From: JBBCJR01 sp037190805
GTDB lineage: Bacteria > Pseudomonadota > Alphaproteobacteria > Sphingomonadales > Sphingomonadaceae
Reading direction: 5' to 3'
NCBI GenBank assembly: GCA_037190805.1
Contig: JBBCJR010000015.1
Location: 21,484 to 85,483, forward strand
Length of the DNA: 64,000 nt
Both the position numbers and the translations under genes were made by a program. How positions within the stretch are numbered: the stretch's first letter is position 1; every line of letters begins with the position of its first letter. This document shows positions 35,803-44,505 of the stretch, piece after piece. The notes under the pieces are model-generated. The model saw only the letters and a program-made list of their open reading frames with translations, made no database searches and was not told the origin of the DNA.

Positions 35803-37275
35803 TCAGAATCGACTGCGCCAGCCCAGTTCGATCTCCCCCCGTGCCGGCGACCGTCCGGGGGTGTCAGGGGCATTGTCCATCAACCGCCCCTCCAGCTTCA
35901 CGTCGCCGATCGCCGTCGGCCATTCGATGCCTGCGGTGGCGACATGAATCCGTTCGCGGCTGAAGGAAACACGGTTGGTGCTGGCGCCGTTGGGATTGGG
36001 ATAATTGAGGTCCGCCCGCCGGACGCTGCCATACCAGCGCCGGTTGTCGGTGTCGGTGATGGCGCCGCTGACCCCGATCAGCCGCGAATCTGCGTCGATC
36101 GAGGCGCCGATCGGCCGCCCGCGATAGGTGAAGCCCGACCGGTAGATGAAGTTATTGTAGACCACCCCCCGATGCCGTTGGCCGGTCTTCAGTTCCCATG
36201 ACTGGGTATCGGTCCATTCGACGCCCAGCTCCCAGCTGGTGCCGTCGGCATCGATGGGGCCGGAGAATTTCGCGCCGGCCATGCGGGCGAACTTGTCGAC
36301 GATCAGATTGTCCTCATCCTCCGCTTCGGCTTCGCCATAGAAACGGGCGGTCACCGCGCCGATCCGGGTGGTGTAGCTGATGTCGAACCCGGCCAGCTGA
36401 TTGCCCGGTTCGTCGGGCGTACCAGTGTTGTCGGCATCGCCGAAGCCGACCAGCGCGCTCCCGATCGTCGACAAGCTGCAAGGCCGGTTCTTGCCGCATA
36501 GTTGCAGCGCTCGGTTCAAACCGATCTCCAGCCCGCGCGCCGGTTCGAAATTGAACCGCATGCCGATGACCTTGGGACTGTCGAAGCCGTCGCTGCGCTT
36601 CTCGTTGAGGACGCTGGCGAACATGTCCAGTCGCCATGGGCCCAGCCAACGGAGCACGGGAAAGTCGATCGGATGCGCCTCCAGCCGCTTGATGCCGATG
36701 GTCGGGCGGGGCCGGGTGGCGTTGGAAAACAGCAGCGCGCTGTCGTTGCCGGGGCCCCACCAGCTTTCGACATAGCCGCCGTACAGTGCCCAGTTGCCAG
36801 CTTTCAGCGCGACATAGCTGGGCTCGAAATGCCAGTCGCGGCCACGCTGATCCGGCCGGTAGCCCGCGCCCAGGCTGATATAGAGCGGCCCCAGTTGCCC
36901 ATGGCTGCGCACCGACACGTCCGCTTTTTCCCGCGCCGTGGTGCCGAAGTCGCGAATCAAGGCCGGCCGGTTGGTGAAGCCCGTGCGAATTTCATAGCCG
37001 CCGCCTTCGTCCGCGACCGCGAGATGGCGCGCCACCCGTTTGGCCGCGGCCTGGACGACAGGATCGAGCGCCGGATCGCGAGCGGCAGCGGTCACGTCGC
37101 TCATCACCGCCCAGGGCAACGGCCACGCATTGACCGGTCCGCTGATGACCCGCGCGGCCTTCAGCCGTTCGACATCCTCGCGCAATTGCCGGTCGCCGAC
37201 TTCCGCCCATGGCGAGGCCAAGGCCACGGCAGGCGACACGGCGAGAGCGGTGGCAAGAACGATGACCGAACGCAT
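35803..37275 (-). CDS. Wzi-like capsule-assembly outer-membrane protein
   Basis: A 490-residue protein with a signal peptide (MRSVIVLATALAVSPAVALA), an N-terminal helical region at about residues 25-90, then a beta-barrel-like sequence. It ends in Phe (GEIELGWRSRF), the usual outer-membrane sorting residue. The block YGGYVESWWGPGNDSALLFSNATRP is typical of Wzi-family proteins, which hold capsule or exopolysaccharide at the cell surface. Two Cys near residues 255-265 (LCGKNRPC) may form a disulfide. It is 60 bases downstream of the nucleotidyltransferase gene, suggesting a shared transcript with the inositol genes. Confidence 0.8.
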   Translation of the reverse strand: MRSVIVLATALAVSPAVALASPWAEVGDRQLREDVERLKAARVISGPVNAWPLPWAVMSDVTAAARDPALDPVVQAAAKRVARHLAVADEGGGYEIRTGFTNRPALIRDFGTTAREKADVSVRSHGQLGPLYISLGAGYRPDQRGRDWHFEPSYVALKAGNWALYGGYVESWWGPGNDSALLFSNATRPRPTIGIKRLEAHPIDFPVLRWLGPWRLDMFASVLNEKRSDGFDSPKVIGMRFNFEPARGLEIGLNRALQLCGKNRPCSLSTIGSALVGFGDADNTGTPDEPGNQLAGFDISYTTRIGAVTARFYGEAEAEDEDNLIVDKFARMAGAKFSGPIDADGTSWELGVEWTDTQSWELKTGQRHRGVVYNNFIYRSGFTYRGRPIGASIDADSRLIGVSGAITDTDNRRWYGSVRRADLNYPNPNGASTNRVSFSRERIHVATAGIEWPTAIGDVKLEGRLMDNAPDTPGRSPARGEIELGWRSRF

Positions 37276-37335
37276 GGCTTTATCCCAACAAACTCACCTC
37301 AGCGCGCCCGGCATAGCCAGCAGCAACCGCCCGGT

Positions 37336-38055
37336 CTATTGCGGTCGCGTCGACCCGATCCAGGCTTCCGCCATGGCGAGCGCGCGCGGATCGTCGACAT
37401 CGATCCAGTCGATCGCGCCGATATCGACCACCTCGGCTCTGCCGGCATCGGCCAACCGTCCCACCGCCTCACTGAGGGACGGATCGGGCAATGCCGCCAG
37501 CGCGTCGAACAACGCCGGTCCGACAGCGAACACGCCGGTATCGAAGGCGTCATAGCCGTCCAGATGCTTGCCGATGGCAACGATGCGGTCGCCCTCGGTC
37601 CTAACCCGGGTAACATCGTCAAGGTCGATCCAGGGATGGTCGAGTCGCCTGTCGACGCCCAGCCGAAGACCGCCCCCGGCCCCCGCCGATGCCAGCAACC
37701 GGTAAAGCGCCGGATCGACCAGATGATCCGCCATCAGCAACAGGCTGTCGCGCCCGCTCGCGGCTTCCGCCGCCGCCAGCGCCGAGACGCCATTGGGCCG
37801 CCGCCAGTCAGGGCTGCGCACAGTCTCGACCGCAAACCCGTCATCACGGGCCACGGTCGCCAGATGCGCTTCGACCGCGTCGGCCTCATAACCGGTGACG
37901 ACGATGACGCGTCGGATACCAGCCGATGCCAGCCGATCAAGCGCGTGATCGATCAGCGGCCGACCAGCCACCGGACAGAGCGGCTTCGATGGCGCAGCAT
38001 CCCGCAGCCGGCTGCCTGCGCCAGCCGCGAGAATAATCGCCTGATCGAGGCTCAA
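37336..38055 (-). CDS. NTP-transferase, probable inositol-phosphate cytidylyltransferase
   Basis: A 239-residue sugar-phosphate-type nucleotidyltransferase. The N-terminal nucleotide loop is ILAAGAGSRL followed by SKPLCPVAGRPLIDHAL (Lys24), and a metal-binding Asp is in LLLMADHLVD. The start is TTG, forming a TTGA overlap with the ino1 stop. Coupling to ino1 and closeness to two CDP-alcohol phosphotransferases argue that it makes CDP-inositol from inositol 1-phosphate. The family also includes choline- and sugar-phosphate enzymes, so the substrate is inferred from context. Confidence 0.72.
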   Translation of the reverse strand: MSLDQAIILAAGAGSRLRDAAPSKPLCPVAGRPLIDHALDRLASAGIRRVIVVTGYEADAVEAHLATVARDDGFAVETVRSPDWRRPNGVSALAAAEAASGRDSLLLMADHLVDPALYRLLASAGAGGGLRLGVDRRLDHPWIDLDDVTRVRTEGDRIVAIGKHLDGYDAFDTGVFAVGPALFDALAALPDPSLSEAVGRLADAGRAEVVDIGAIDWIDVDDPRALAMAEAWIGSTRPQ

Positions 38056-39146
38056 TTTCCGGCGATGTATGCGTTGAGCGCGATATGCGCCTGGTCGTCA
38101 GGCACCTGCTGAGGCGGATGCTTGCAGAAGGCGGCCGACGGAACCAGGATGGGACCACCCAGCTTGCGATCCAGCGCCAGACGCGCACAGCGGATCATGT
38201 CGATGGCGACACCGGCCGAATTGGGGCTGTCCTCGACCGACAGACGCAGTTCCAGGTTCATCGGCACGCCACCGAACAGCCGGCCTTCCATGCGCAGGAA
38301 GCAGACCTTGTTGTCGTTCTGCCAGGCGACATAGTCGGATGGGCCGACGTGAATATTCTCGGCCTCCAGCCGCTGCTCGGCGACCGACTGGACAGCTTCG
38401 GTCTTCGAGGTCTTCTTCGACGCCAGCCGGTCACGGTTGGTCATGTTGAGGAAGTCGGTGTTGCCGCCGGTATTGAGCTGGTAGGTCCGGTCCAGCCGGA
38501 CACCACGCTTGTGGAACAGATCGGTCAGCACCCGGTGGACGATGGTCGCACCCAGCTGCGCCTTGATGTCGTCGCCCAGGATCGGCACGCCCGCCTCGGT
38601 GAAGCGCTTCGCCCACACCGGGTCGCTGGCGATGAAAACCGGGATATTGTTGACGAAGGCCGTGCCGGCGGCAAGCGCGCATTCGGCATAGAATTCGGTC
38701 GCCTTCTGCGAACCGACAGGCAGGTAGTTCATCAGAATCTGGGTTTCGGTTTCCTGCAGCCGGCGAACGACGTCGTCACGGGTCGGCTGCGGTCGGTCGG
38801 CGATATCGAACCGGCGGTCGAGCGGATGCGCATCCATATGATCCGACACGCCGTCGAGGACATTGCCCATTTCGACGAGCACATCGCCATCCGGCACGTT
38901 TGCCTCGAACACTTCCGTGCAGTTGGGCTTTTCAAATATGGCGCGGCCAACGGGCTTGCCGACCTTGCGGCTGTCGACGTCCCAGGCTGAAACGACCTTG
39001 ATGTCGGTCGGCCGGTATCCGGCAAGGTCCCAATGCATCAGACCGATCGCCTCGTTGGCGCCACCGTTCGCATAATGGGCAAGACCCTGAACGAGCGAAC
39101 TGGCGCAATTGCCAACGCCCACGATACCGACATTGATGCTGTTCAT
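38052..39146 (-). CDS. ino1: myo-inositol-1-phosphate synthase
   Basis: NAD-dependent isomerisation of glucose 6-phosphate to inositol 1-phosphate. It is 364 residues, of the compact prokaryotic type. The NAD-binding loop is VGIVGVGNCASSLVQGL. Conserved blocks are NYLPVGSQKATEFYAECAL, ILGDDIKAQLGATIVHRVLTD and TYQLNTGGNTDFLNM, and a later SPNSAGVAIDMIRCA. AAGGAAAG lies about 11 bases before the ATG. It is 63 bases downstream of the fusion gene and overlaps the nucleotidyltransferase start. Confidence 0.93.
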   Translation of the reverse strand: MNSINVGIVGVGNCASSLVQGLAHYANGGANEAIGLMHWDLAGYRPTDIKVVSAWDVDSRKVGKPVGRAIFEKPNCTEVFEANVPDGDVLVEMGNVLDGVSDHMDAHPLDRRFDIADRPQPTRDDVVRRLQETETQILMNYLPVGSQKATEFYAECALAAGTAFVNNIPVFIASDPVWAKRFTEAGVPILGDDIKAQLGATIVHRVLTDLFHKRGVRLDRTYQLNTGGNTDFLNMTNRDRLASKKTSKTEAVQSVAEQRLEAENIHVGPSDYVAWQNDNKVCFLRMEGRLFGGVPMNLELRLSVEDSPNSAGVAIDMIRCARLALDRKLGGPILVPSAAFCKHPPQQVPDDQAHIALNAYIAGN

Positions 39147-39209
39147 CAGATGCTGCGCTTTCCTTGCAGAGGCGGGTCAAACCGACCACAATTATCTGTC
39201 ATTGCACTG

Positions 39210-40565
39210 TCACCTAGCGGAGCGCCGGGGCGTTGCCAAGAACGGGTAAGCAGTCCGGCGAAAATTGGCGGCGGCAATGGGAACTTCGGCCAGGGCGAAG
39301 GCGCGCATTCCACGAATGAAGAGCGCCTGGGCGACGAAGAATGTCATGACGCTGTAGGCCGAAAGGACGATCAGCCCTGTCTCCCACGCGCCGAAGGCGG
39401 CAAAGGGCACCAACATCCAGAAAAAAGTGTTTCGCCGTCCCGCCACCAGCCGCACCGCGCGCTCCAGTGGCCCGCGATCATCAAGCTGCCGGCCCGTGAA
39501 GCGATAGTAAATCTCGCCCTGCAACGCTTCGGCCAGCGCGAAGAAGATCAGCAGGATCGCGACCACCCAGGGACCATAATGCCCCGCCTGGCCGGCCAGC
39601 CAGCCGCCAAGCGCCAGGAAGGCTCCATATTCGACCAGCTTGTCGACGACATGTTCAAGGTCGCCCCAGCGCGAGAATTCCAGCCGCGTGCGCGCCAGCT
39701 TGCCATCGACGCCGTCGAGCGGCCCGTTCAGCAGCATCAGCACGAGTCCCGCCCACAGCCACCCACCGGCAAAGGCGAATACCCCGGCGAACCCGACCAG
39801 ACCCGTTACAACCGTGACGATGTTCGGCGTGATCCGGGTCGGCAGCAGCAGGCGCACGATGGCGTCCTCTACCGGCGGATGAAGATAACGCGCCGGCCAG
39901 TCGAGACAGCCCTTCTGGGCACTGCGCTGCAGGTCACGAGTAGCGGCGTCGGCGTCTGCCCGACTCGCCGGCGCATGCCACAGCAGCGGCACCGCCCGCC
40001 GCCGGTTGGGCGCGTAGGTTTCGATATCGGCCAGGCGCAGCCGCCGCGCACCCTGCTGGACGGCGAGACGGACGAGCGTCGCGGGCAGATCCCAGTCGTC
40101 ATGACGCCACGCGGTATCGCTGACCATGGCACCGGGCGCTTTGGCGAGGCCCGCCCACATCGTTTCGCCGTCGATCAGATCCAGGCCCGGACCATCCGGT
40201 TCGCGCGTCCCCACCACCAGCGCCAGCGGAGCATCGCATTCGGCCACGCGCTGAACCATGCGATCGTCGACGACGACGGCGTCGGCGAACAGCAGAACCT
40301 CATCCTCGGGCTCGATAAGGCGCCCGACCTCGGCGAGACCACGGGCGAGGCCGACGTCGAGGCCCAGCGCCTTGATCCGCTCAATCGCCTGAACCAGTGG
40401 CGCCGGCACCGCGCGGACGTCCAGAATGATACGACTCACCCCGACGCGCATGGCCTGCCGCGCCTGGCGTTCCAATATCGTACGGCCCGCCAGAGACAGC
40501 ATGGCCAGAGGACCGGTAACGCCAGCGGTCTCGCGATGCGCTGAAAGAAGCGCGATCAGCGCCAT
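39210..40565 (-). CDS. fused NTP-transferase-like / CDP-alcohol phosphatidyltransferase
   Basis: A 451-residue two-domain protein. Residues about 1-200 look like a sugar-nucleotidyltransferase fold but lack the GxGxR...K nucleotide loop. Residues about 225-440 are a membrane CDP-alcohol phosphotransferase with several hydrophobic helices. Its active-site motif is D284-x2-D287-G-x2-A-R-x8-G301-x3-H305-x3-D308, with His at the third Asp position. The layout resembles the archaeal/thermophile IPCT-DIPPS fusion, which makes di-inositol phosphate from CDP-inositol. Here the N-terminal half looks inactive, and the active transferase may be the separate gene two places downstream. An AGGAC ribosome site precedes the ATG. 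Confidence 0.75.
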   Translation of the reverse strand: MALIALLSAHRETAGVTGPLAMLSLAGRTILERQARQAMRVGVSRIILDVRAVPAPLVQAIERIKALGLDVGLARGLAEVGRLIEPEDEVLLFADAVVVDDRMVQRVAECDAPLALVVGTREPDGPGLDLIDGETMWAGLAKAPGAMVSDTAWRHDDWDLPATLVRLAVQQGARRLRLADIETYAPNRRRAVPLLWHAPASRADADAATRDLQRSAQKGCLDWPARYLHPPVEDAIVRLLLPTRITPNIVTVVTGLVGFAGVFAFAGGWLWAGLVLMLLNGPLDGVDGKLARTRLEFSRWGDLEHVVDKLVEYGAFLALGGWLAGQAGHYGPWVVAILLIFFALAEALQGEIYYRFTGRQLDDRGPLERAVRLVAGRRNTFFWMLVPFAAFGAWETGLIVLSAYSVMTFFVAQALFIRGMRAFALAEVPIAAANFRRTAYPFLATPRRSAR

Positions 40566-40697
40566 GCCGTCCTGTCCTCGATATGCTGGCGGAATGGGCA
40601 GATAGCGACACCAGGCGGGACTTGCCAAGAGCCTCCCTGCCGCCGACAGGACGAAATGAATGAATGACGTGCCCGGCGAACATGATAAAAATGCACC

Positions 40698-41507
40698 ATG
40701 ACGGCGCTGCATCCATCAATCGACGACATGTCCAACCGGGCGCTCATTCATCCGATTTCCGATGGACTGCTGCCGCTTGCCCTGCGCCTGGGCATTACCG
40801 CCAATGCGATATCGGTGACCGGGCTGGTGCTCGGCTTTCTTGCCGCCCTCGCCTATTCGCGGTGGATGGAGCCGCTATGGGCGATGACGGGCTTCCTGCT
40901 GATGATCGGGTGGCATGTTTGTGATGGCCTGGACGGGCGCATCGCACGGGCGACCAACAGCGCTTCGGAAACCGGCCGCCTGCTCGACGGCCTGTGCGAT
41001 TATATGAGCTTCATCCTCGTCTATCTGGTACTCGGCGCGACGCTGCCCTGGGATGAACCGCTTTCCAGCTATGCCGCGATGGTCATCGCCGGCGGCGCCC
41101 ATATCATCCAGTCCGCGCTTTACGAGGGTGAACGGGCGCGATTCTTCCGCCGCGCCAAGGGTCAGCCGCCACTGCCGTGGGAACCGACGCGTTTCGGCGG
41201 CGTCATCGAAAGCCTCTATGCCGCGATGGCGACCTCCGGGGGAGCCACCGCTCGCGCCGTCGACGCCGCCCTTGCCGATCCGGAGGCCGAGGCGCTGCGA
41301 GAGCGCTATGTCCGCCGCGCGGTCTTCTGGATGCGATTCAACACGCTGCTCAGCGCCAATGGCCGAACGCTGGCGATCTTCCTTGCCTGCCTTGCCGACC
41401 GGCCGGCCCTGTTCTGGTGGTGGACGATCATCGGCCTGACGCTGGTGACGCTGGTCGGGCGCGCGGGGCTGCGGCGCATCGATCTCGACCTTCTGCCTCG
41501 ACGATAG
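40698..41507 (+). CDS. CDP-alcohol phosphatidyltransferase
   Basis: A 269-residue integral membrane enzyme that swaps CMP on a CDP-alcohol for another alcohol. The full motif is present: D76-x2-D79-G-x2-A-R-x8-G93-x3-D97-x3-D101. Hydrophobic helices flank it, and there is a charged cytosolic stretch (ARFFRRAKGQPPLPWEP). It is divergent from the fusion gene across 132 bases. By context it could make a phosphatidylinositol-type lipid or a CDP-inositol-derived product; phosphatidylserine or phosphatidylglycerol synthesis is possible too. An ATG at 40728 is an alternative start. Confidence 0.82.
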   Translation: MTALHPSIDDMSNRALIHPISDGLLPLALRLGITANAISVTGLVLGFLAALAYSRWMEPLWAMTGFLLMIGWHVCDGLDGRIARATNSASETGRLLDGLCDYMSFILVYLVLGATLPWDEPLSSYAAMVIAGGAHIIQSALYEGERARFFRRAKGQPPLPWEPTRFGGVIESLYAAMATSGGATARAVDAALADPEAEALRERYVRRAVFWMRFNTLLSANGRTLAIFLACLADRPALFWWWTIIGLTLVTLVGRAGLRRIDLDLLPRR

Positions 41508-41598
41508 GCGGCGCGCCGGTCGCGGACCGGGGCGAAACGTGTGGCGCCCGCCGGGCTTCATGGTAAAAAGCACGATCATAATCAGGGTGGGACAAACT

Positions 41599-43878
41599 AT
41601 GCGCGATCTGGCTGTCGTCGAGAGCGTCGCCATAGACGACGGCGACACCGCCTTCCCGCCACCGCCGCGCGAGGTGGAAGATCTGGGAACCCTGCGCCGC
41701 CCGCTGCGCTGGGCGGCGTTCGCCGCCTTCCTGTGGCTGGCGCTGGGCGCCGCGTCGATCGCGCTGATTCTCTATTATCGTACGCCGGCCGGCCTTGATC
41801 TGCTCGATTGGGCGGCATTGGCAGCAGGCGTCACGGCGCCGCTGGCGCTGATCGGCATCGTCACCCTTGCCTGGATGCGGTTTTCCGCCCTAGCCCGCAA
41901 CCAGATGACCGCGCACGCGCGCCTGATGTTTTCAGAGGTCGCCGCTGACAGTCGGAGCGAATTGGCGGAGGTCGAGCGGATGCTGGTCCGCATCGCTGCG
42001 GCAATGGAGAATGAGCGCACCCATTTCGCCGCCGAACGCGATGCGATGATGGCCGCCGGGGACGATCTTGCCCGGAGAGCATCCGAGGCCGCCGTGCTGA
42101 TGGCCCGGCAGAGCGAGGACGTGGCGACCCGCGCCGCGCTGCTGGACGCGGCGGCGACGTCCGCCCGTACCGATCTTGGCGTGATGCTGGCCGACCTGCC
42201 GCTCGCCGAAGCCGCGGCCCGCTCGATGGCGGCGGCGCTCAATGAGGAGACCCGCGCCGCTCACCGCCGGGCGGAAGAGATCAATGGCCGCCTTGCTGCG
42301 CTGCGCACCGAAAGCGAAGCCGCGGCAACCTCCGCCGATCGCGCCGGCGAGCTTCTGGTCCAGCGCGTCGCGGGTCTCGCCGCCATGTCAGATGCCCTGC
42401 AGGCGCGGCTGGCAGAGCAGGCAGACACCATCGGCGGCACCATCGGCAATGCCGTAGAGCGCGCCGAGGCCGCACTGGAGGCGACCCGTTCCACTCTCGC
42501 CGTGCAATCGGAAGCCATGCACGCCCTGATCGCCCATGGTCATGATGCCATCGAGCTGGCCGGGACCGAGGCGACGCGCGGCGTCGCGGATCGGTTGGAC
42601 CAGATCAGCGCCCTGACCGCCGCGTTCGGCCAGCAGCTCGACCATCAGCGCAGCATCATGGCCGAGATGGCGGGCGGGCTCGAAACCAGCATCGATGCGG
42701 TCGCCCAGCGGTTCACTGCGCTGTCGGCCGACGGCGATCAACGTGCCGCCGCCCTCGCCCAGCGTCTGTCGACAATCCGTGCCGAAGTCGAGGCACTGAC
42801 CCGCCCGATCATCGACGGCGAAGCACGGGCCGAGGCGTTGATCGCTCAGGCAAGCGAGTTGCGCAGCGTGCTGGGGGACGCCTCCACCATCCTCGTCGAC
42901 ACTCTGCCCGCAGGCCTGTCGGGAACGCGCGAGGCATTGAGCGCGGCGCGCGGCGACCTTGCCGACGCCGACGCGCTGCTGGCCGGCATCGCCGCGCGCC
43001 AGTCGGATCTACTGGGCAATGCCAAGCGCCTGAGCGGCAGCGCCGCGGGCATCGACACCGCGATCACGGCGCAGGCCGACGTCATGACCAGCCGTCTCGC
43101 CGGAATCGAGGCCCAGGTGGCCACTCTCGGTCAGAGCCTCGCCGCGCTCGATCGGGACAGCGAAAGCATCGGGCTTGCCGCATCGGCGCGCCTGGCCGAC
43201 ATGCTCGGCCGAGTCCGCGACAGCGCGACCCAGGCGATCGAGAACAGCCGCGGCTCGCTCGACCGGGTCGTCGAGGATACGCGCGTCCGACTGGCCCAGG
43301 CCGCGAGTGACAGCTTGTCAGGCATCGTCGATGAACAGGTTCAGGAGGAAATTGCCGCGCTGGGTACCGCCGCCGAGGCGGCCGTCGCCACGGCGCAGAG
43401 TGCCGCCGAGCGCCTGGCCCGGCAGATGCTGACCATCGCCGACACCACGGCCGCCATCGAGGCGCGGATCGCCGAGGCGAACCAGCGGCACGAGGAAGCG
43501 GCCAAGGAAGATTTCGCGCGCCGTTCGGCGCTCCTCATCGAATCCCTGAACTCGCTGTCGATCGACATCAGCAAGGTCCTGTCGAACGAAGTGCCCGACA
43601 TGTCCTGGGCGGCCTATCTGAAGGGAGACCGCACCGTGTTCACGCGCCGCGCGGTCCGCCTGATCGACAACAGCGAAGTCAAGACGATCCTGCGCCATTA
43701 CGAGACCGAACCGGAGTTCCGGGACGGCGTCAATCGCTACATTCACGATTTCGAGGCGATGATCCGCCGCGTCATGGCCGACCGCGAGGGCAGCCCGATG
43801 GCCGTCACCCTGCTGTCGTCAGACACCGGCAAGCTCTACGTCGCGCTCGCCCAGGCCATCGACCGTCTGCGGACCTGA
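41599..43878 (+). CDS. large membrane-anchored coiled-coil protein
   Basis: A 759-residue protein I cannot assign to a named family. A charged N-terminus leads to two transmembrane segments (about residues 35-57 and 68-92). A very long Ala/Glu/Arg-rich helical region follows (about 100-660) with heptad-like spacing. A C-terminal non-repetitive domain includes ISKVLSNEVPDMSWAAYL and YETEPEFRDGVNRYIHDFEAMIRR. The layout resembles methyl-accepting or filament-forming proteins, but I see no MCP signalling hairpin motif. The ATG at 41599 has GGTGGGA upstream; ATG 41560 is an alternative. Convergent with the DUF2239 gene. The length and coil suggest a structural role; inference only. Confidence 0.72.
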   Translation: MRDLAVVESVAIDDGDTAFPPPPREVEDLGTLRRPLRWAAFAAFLWLALGAASIALILYYRTPAGLDLLDWAALAAGVTAPLALIGIVTLAWMRFSALARNQMTAHARLMFSEVAADSRSELAEVERMLVRIAAAMENERTHFAAERDAMMAAGDDLARRASEAAVLMARQSEDVATRAALLDAAATSARTDLGVMLADLPLAEAAARSMAAALNEETRAAHRRAEEINGRLAALRTESEAAATSADRAGELLVQRVAGLAAMSDALQARLAEQADTIGGTIGNAVERAEAALEATRSTLAVQSEAMHALIAHGHDAIELAGTEATRGVADRLDQISALTAAFGQQLDHQRSIMAEMAGGLETSIDAVAQRFTALSADGDQRAAALAQRLSTIRAEVEALTRPIIDGEARAEALIAQASELRSVLGDASTILVDTLPAGLSGTREALSAARGDLADADALLAGIAARQSDLLGNAKRLSGSAAGIDTAITAQADVMTSRLAGIEAQVATLGQSLAALDRDSESIGLAASARLADMLGRVRDSATQAIENSRGSLDRVVEDTRVRLAQAASDSLSGIVDEQVQEEIAALGTAAEAAVATAQSAAERLARQMLTIADTTAAIEARIAEANQRHEEAAKEDFARRSALLIESLNSLSIDISKVLSNEVPDMSWAAYLKGDRTVFTRRAVRLIDNSEVKTILRHYETEPEFRDGVNRYIHDFEAMIRRVMADREGSPMAVTLLSSDTGKLYVALAQAIDRLRT

Positions 43879-43896
43879 GATGATGCCGCTTCAGAT

Positions 43897-43917
43897 CTTG
43901 GAAAGGCGCTTTCCAAG
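43897..43917. terminator. perfect palindromic hairpin between convergent genes
   Basis: CTTGGAAAG and CTTTCCAAG form a perfect 9-base stem around GCG, 18 bases after the coiled-coil gene's stop and 80 bases before the DUF2239 gene's stop. It is symmetric, so it would fold in both transcripts. No T-tract. The rest of this 119-base gap shows nothing else. Confidence 0.6.
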
Positions 43918-43997
43918 GCTGCGCTGCCCCCCGCTGCCACACGGCCACCCATAGCATCAATTCGGTGACGGCCGGACGGGAGACAGGCCGGCGCCGC

Positions 43998-44486
43998 TCA
44001 TGCGCCGGGCGCCGCATCCCCATAGGCGAGACGCAGGGCATGTCCGCTCACGGCTGGGGGCCAGGATGCCATGACCCCCTCGAGTCCGGCCCGGTCGCCA
44101 GCATATAATGCCCTCAACGCGTCCTCATAGCGCGGTCGGTCGCCGGCGATCGCCATCAGGAAATGATAGGCCGCATCCTTGCGGGCCCGCGCGCCATCAT
44201 CCTGTCGCCGGGCCTCGTCGACCAGCCGACGCAGCGCCCCGGACACCCCCTCCGGACGATCGGCCAGCCAAGCCCAATGGCGGGGCAGCAGCGTCACTTC
44301 GCGCGCCACGACGCCCAGCGACGGGCGTCCGCGTTTGGTTGGCGACGGGGCAAGCGGCAACTCCGTCTGACGGCCGGTTTCATCGTCAAAGACGAGGACG
44401 CCGGACATGTCGGCGACGGCGGCCGCCACGCTGGCGGCATCACCACGCGCGACAACATGGTCGTCGGCAAAGGCGGTATAGGACAT
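43998..44486 (-). CDS. DUF2239 family protein
   Basis: A 162-residue protein of DUF2239, function unknown. Recognisable blocks are SYTAFADDHVVARGD at the N-terminus, GVLVFDDETGRQTEL, and the highly conserved GRPSLGVVAREVTLLPRHWAWL followed by LRRLVDEARR. A strong promoter with two operator-like repeats lies directly upstream, so it is likely to be tightly regulated. An AAGGAG ribosome site lies 8 bases before the ATG. Single-gene unit. Confidence 0.85.
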   Translation of the reverse strand: MSYTAFADDHVVARGDAASVAAAVADMSGVLVFDDETGRQTELPLAPSPTKRGRPSLGVVAREVTLLPRHWAWLADRPEGVSGALRRLVDEARRQDDGARARKDAAYHFLMAIAGDRPRYEDALRALYAGDRAGLEGVMASWPPAVSGHALRLAYGDAAPGA

Positions 44487-44505
44487 GAAGTGGCTCCTTC
44501 ACTCC

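Noticed and set aside
39147..39209. Repeated TGACAG and a GATAAT hexamer before ino1 as a promoter or regulator site
   Set aside because: No -35 at a workable distance; the repeat is only six bases.
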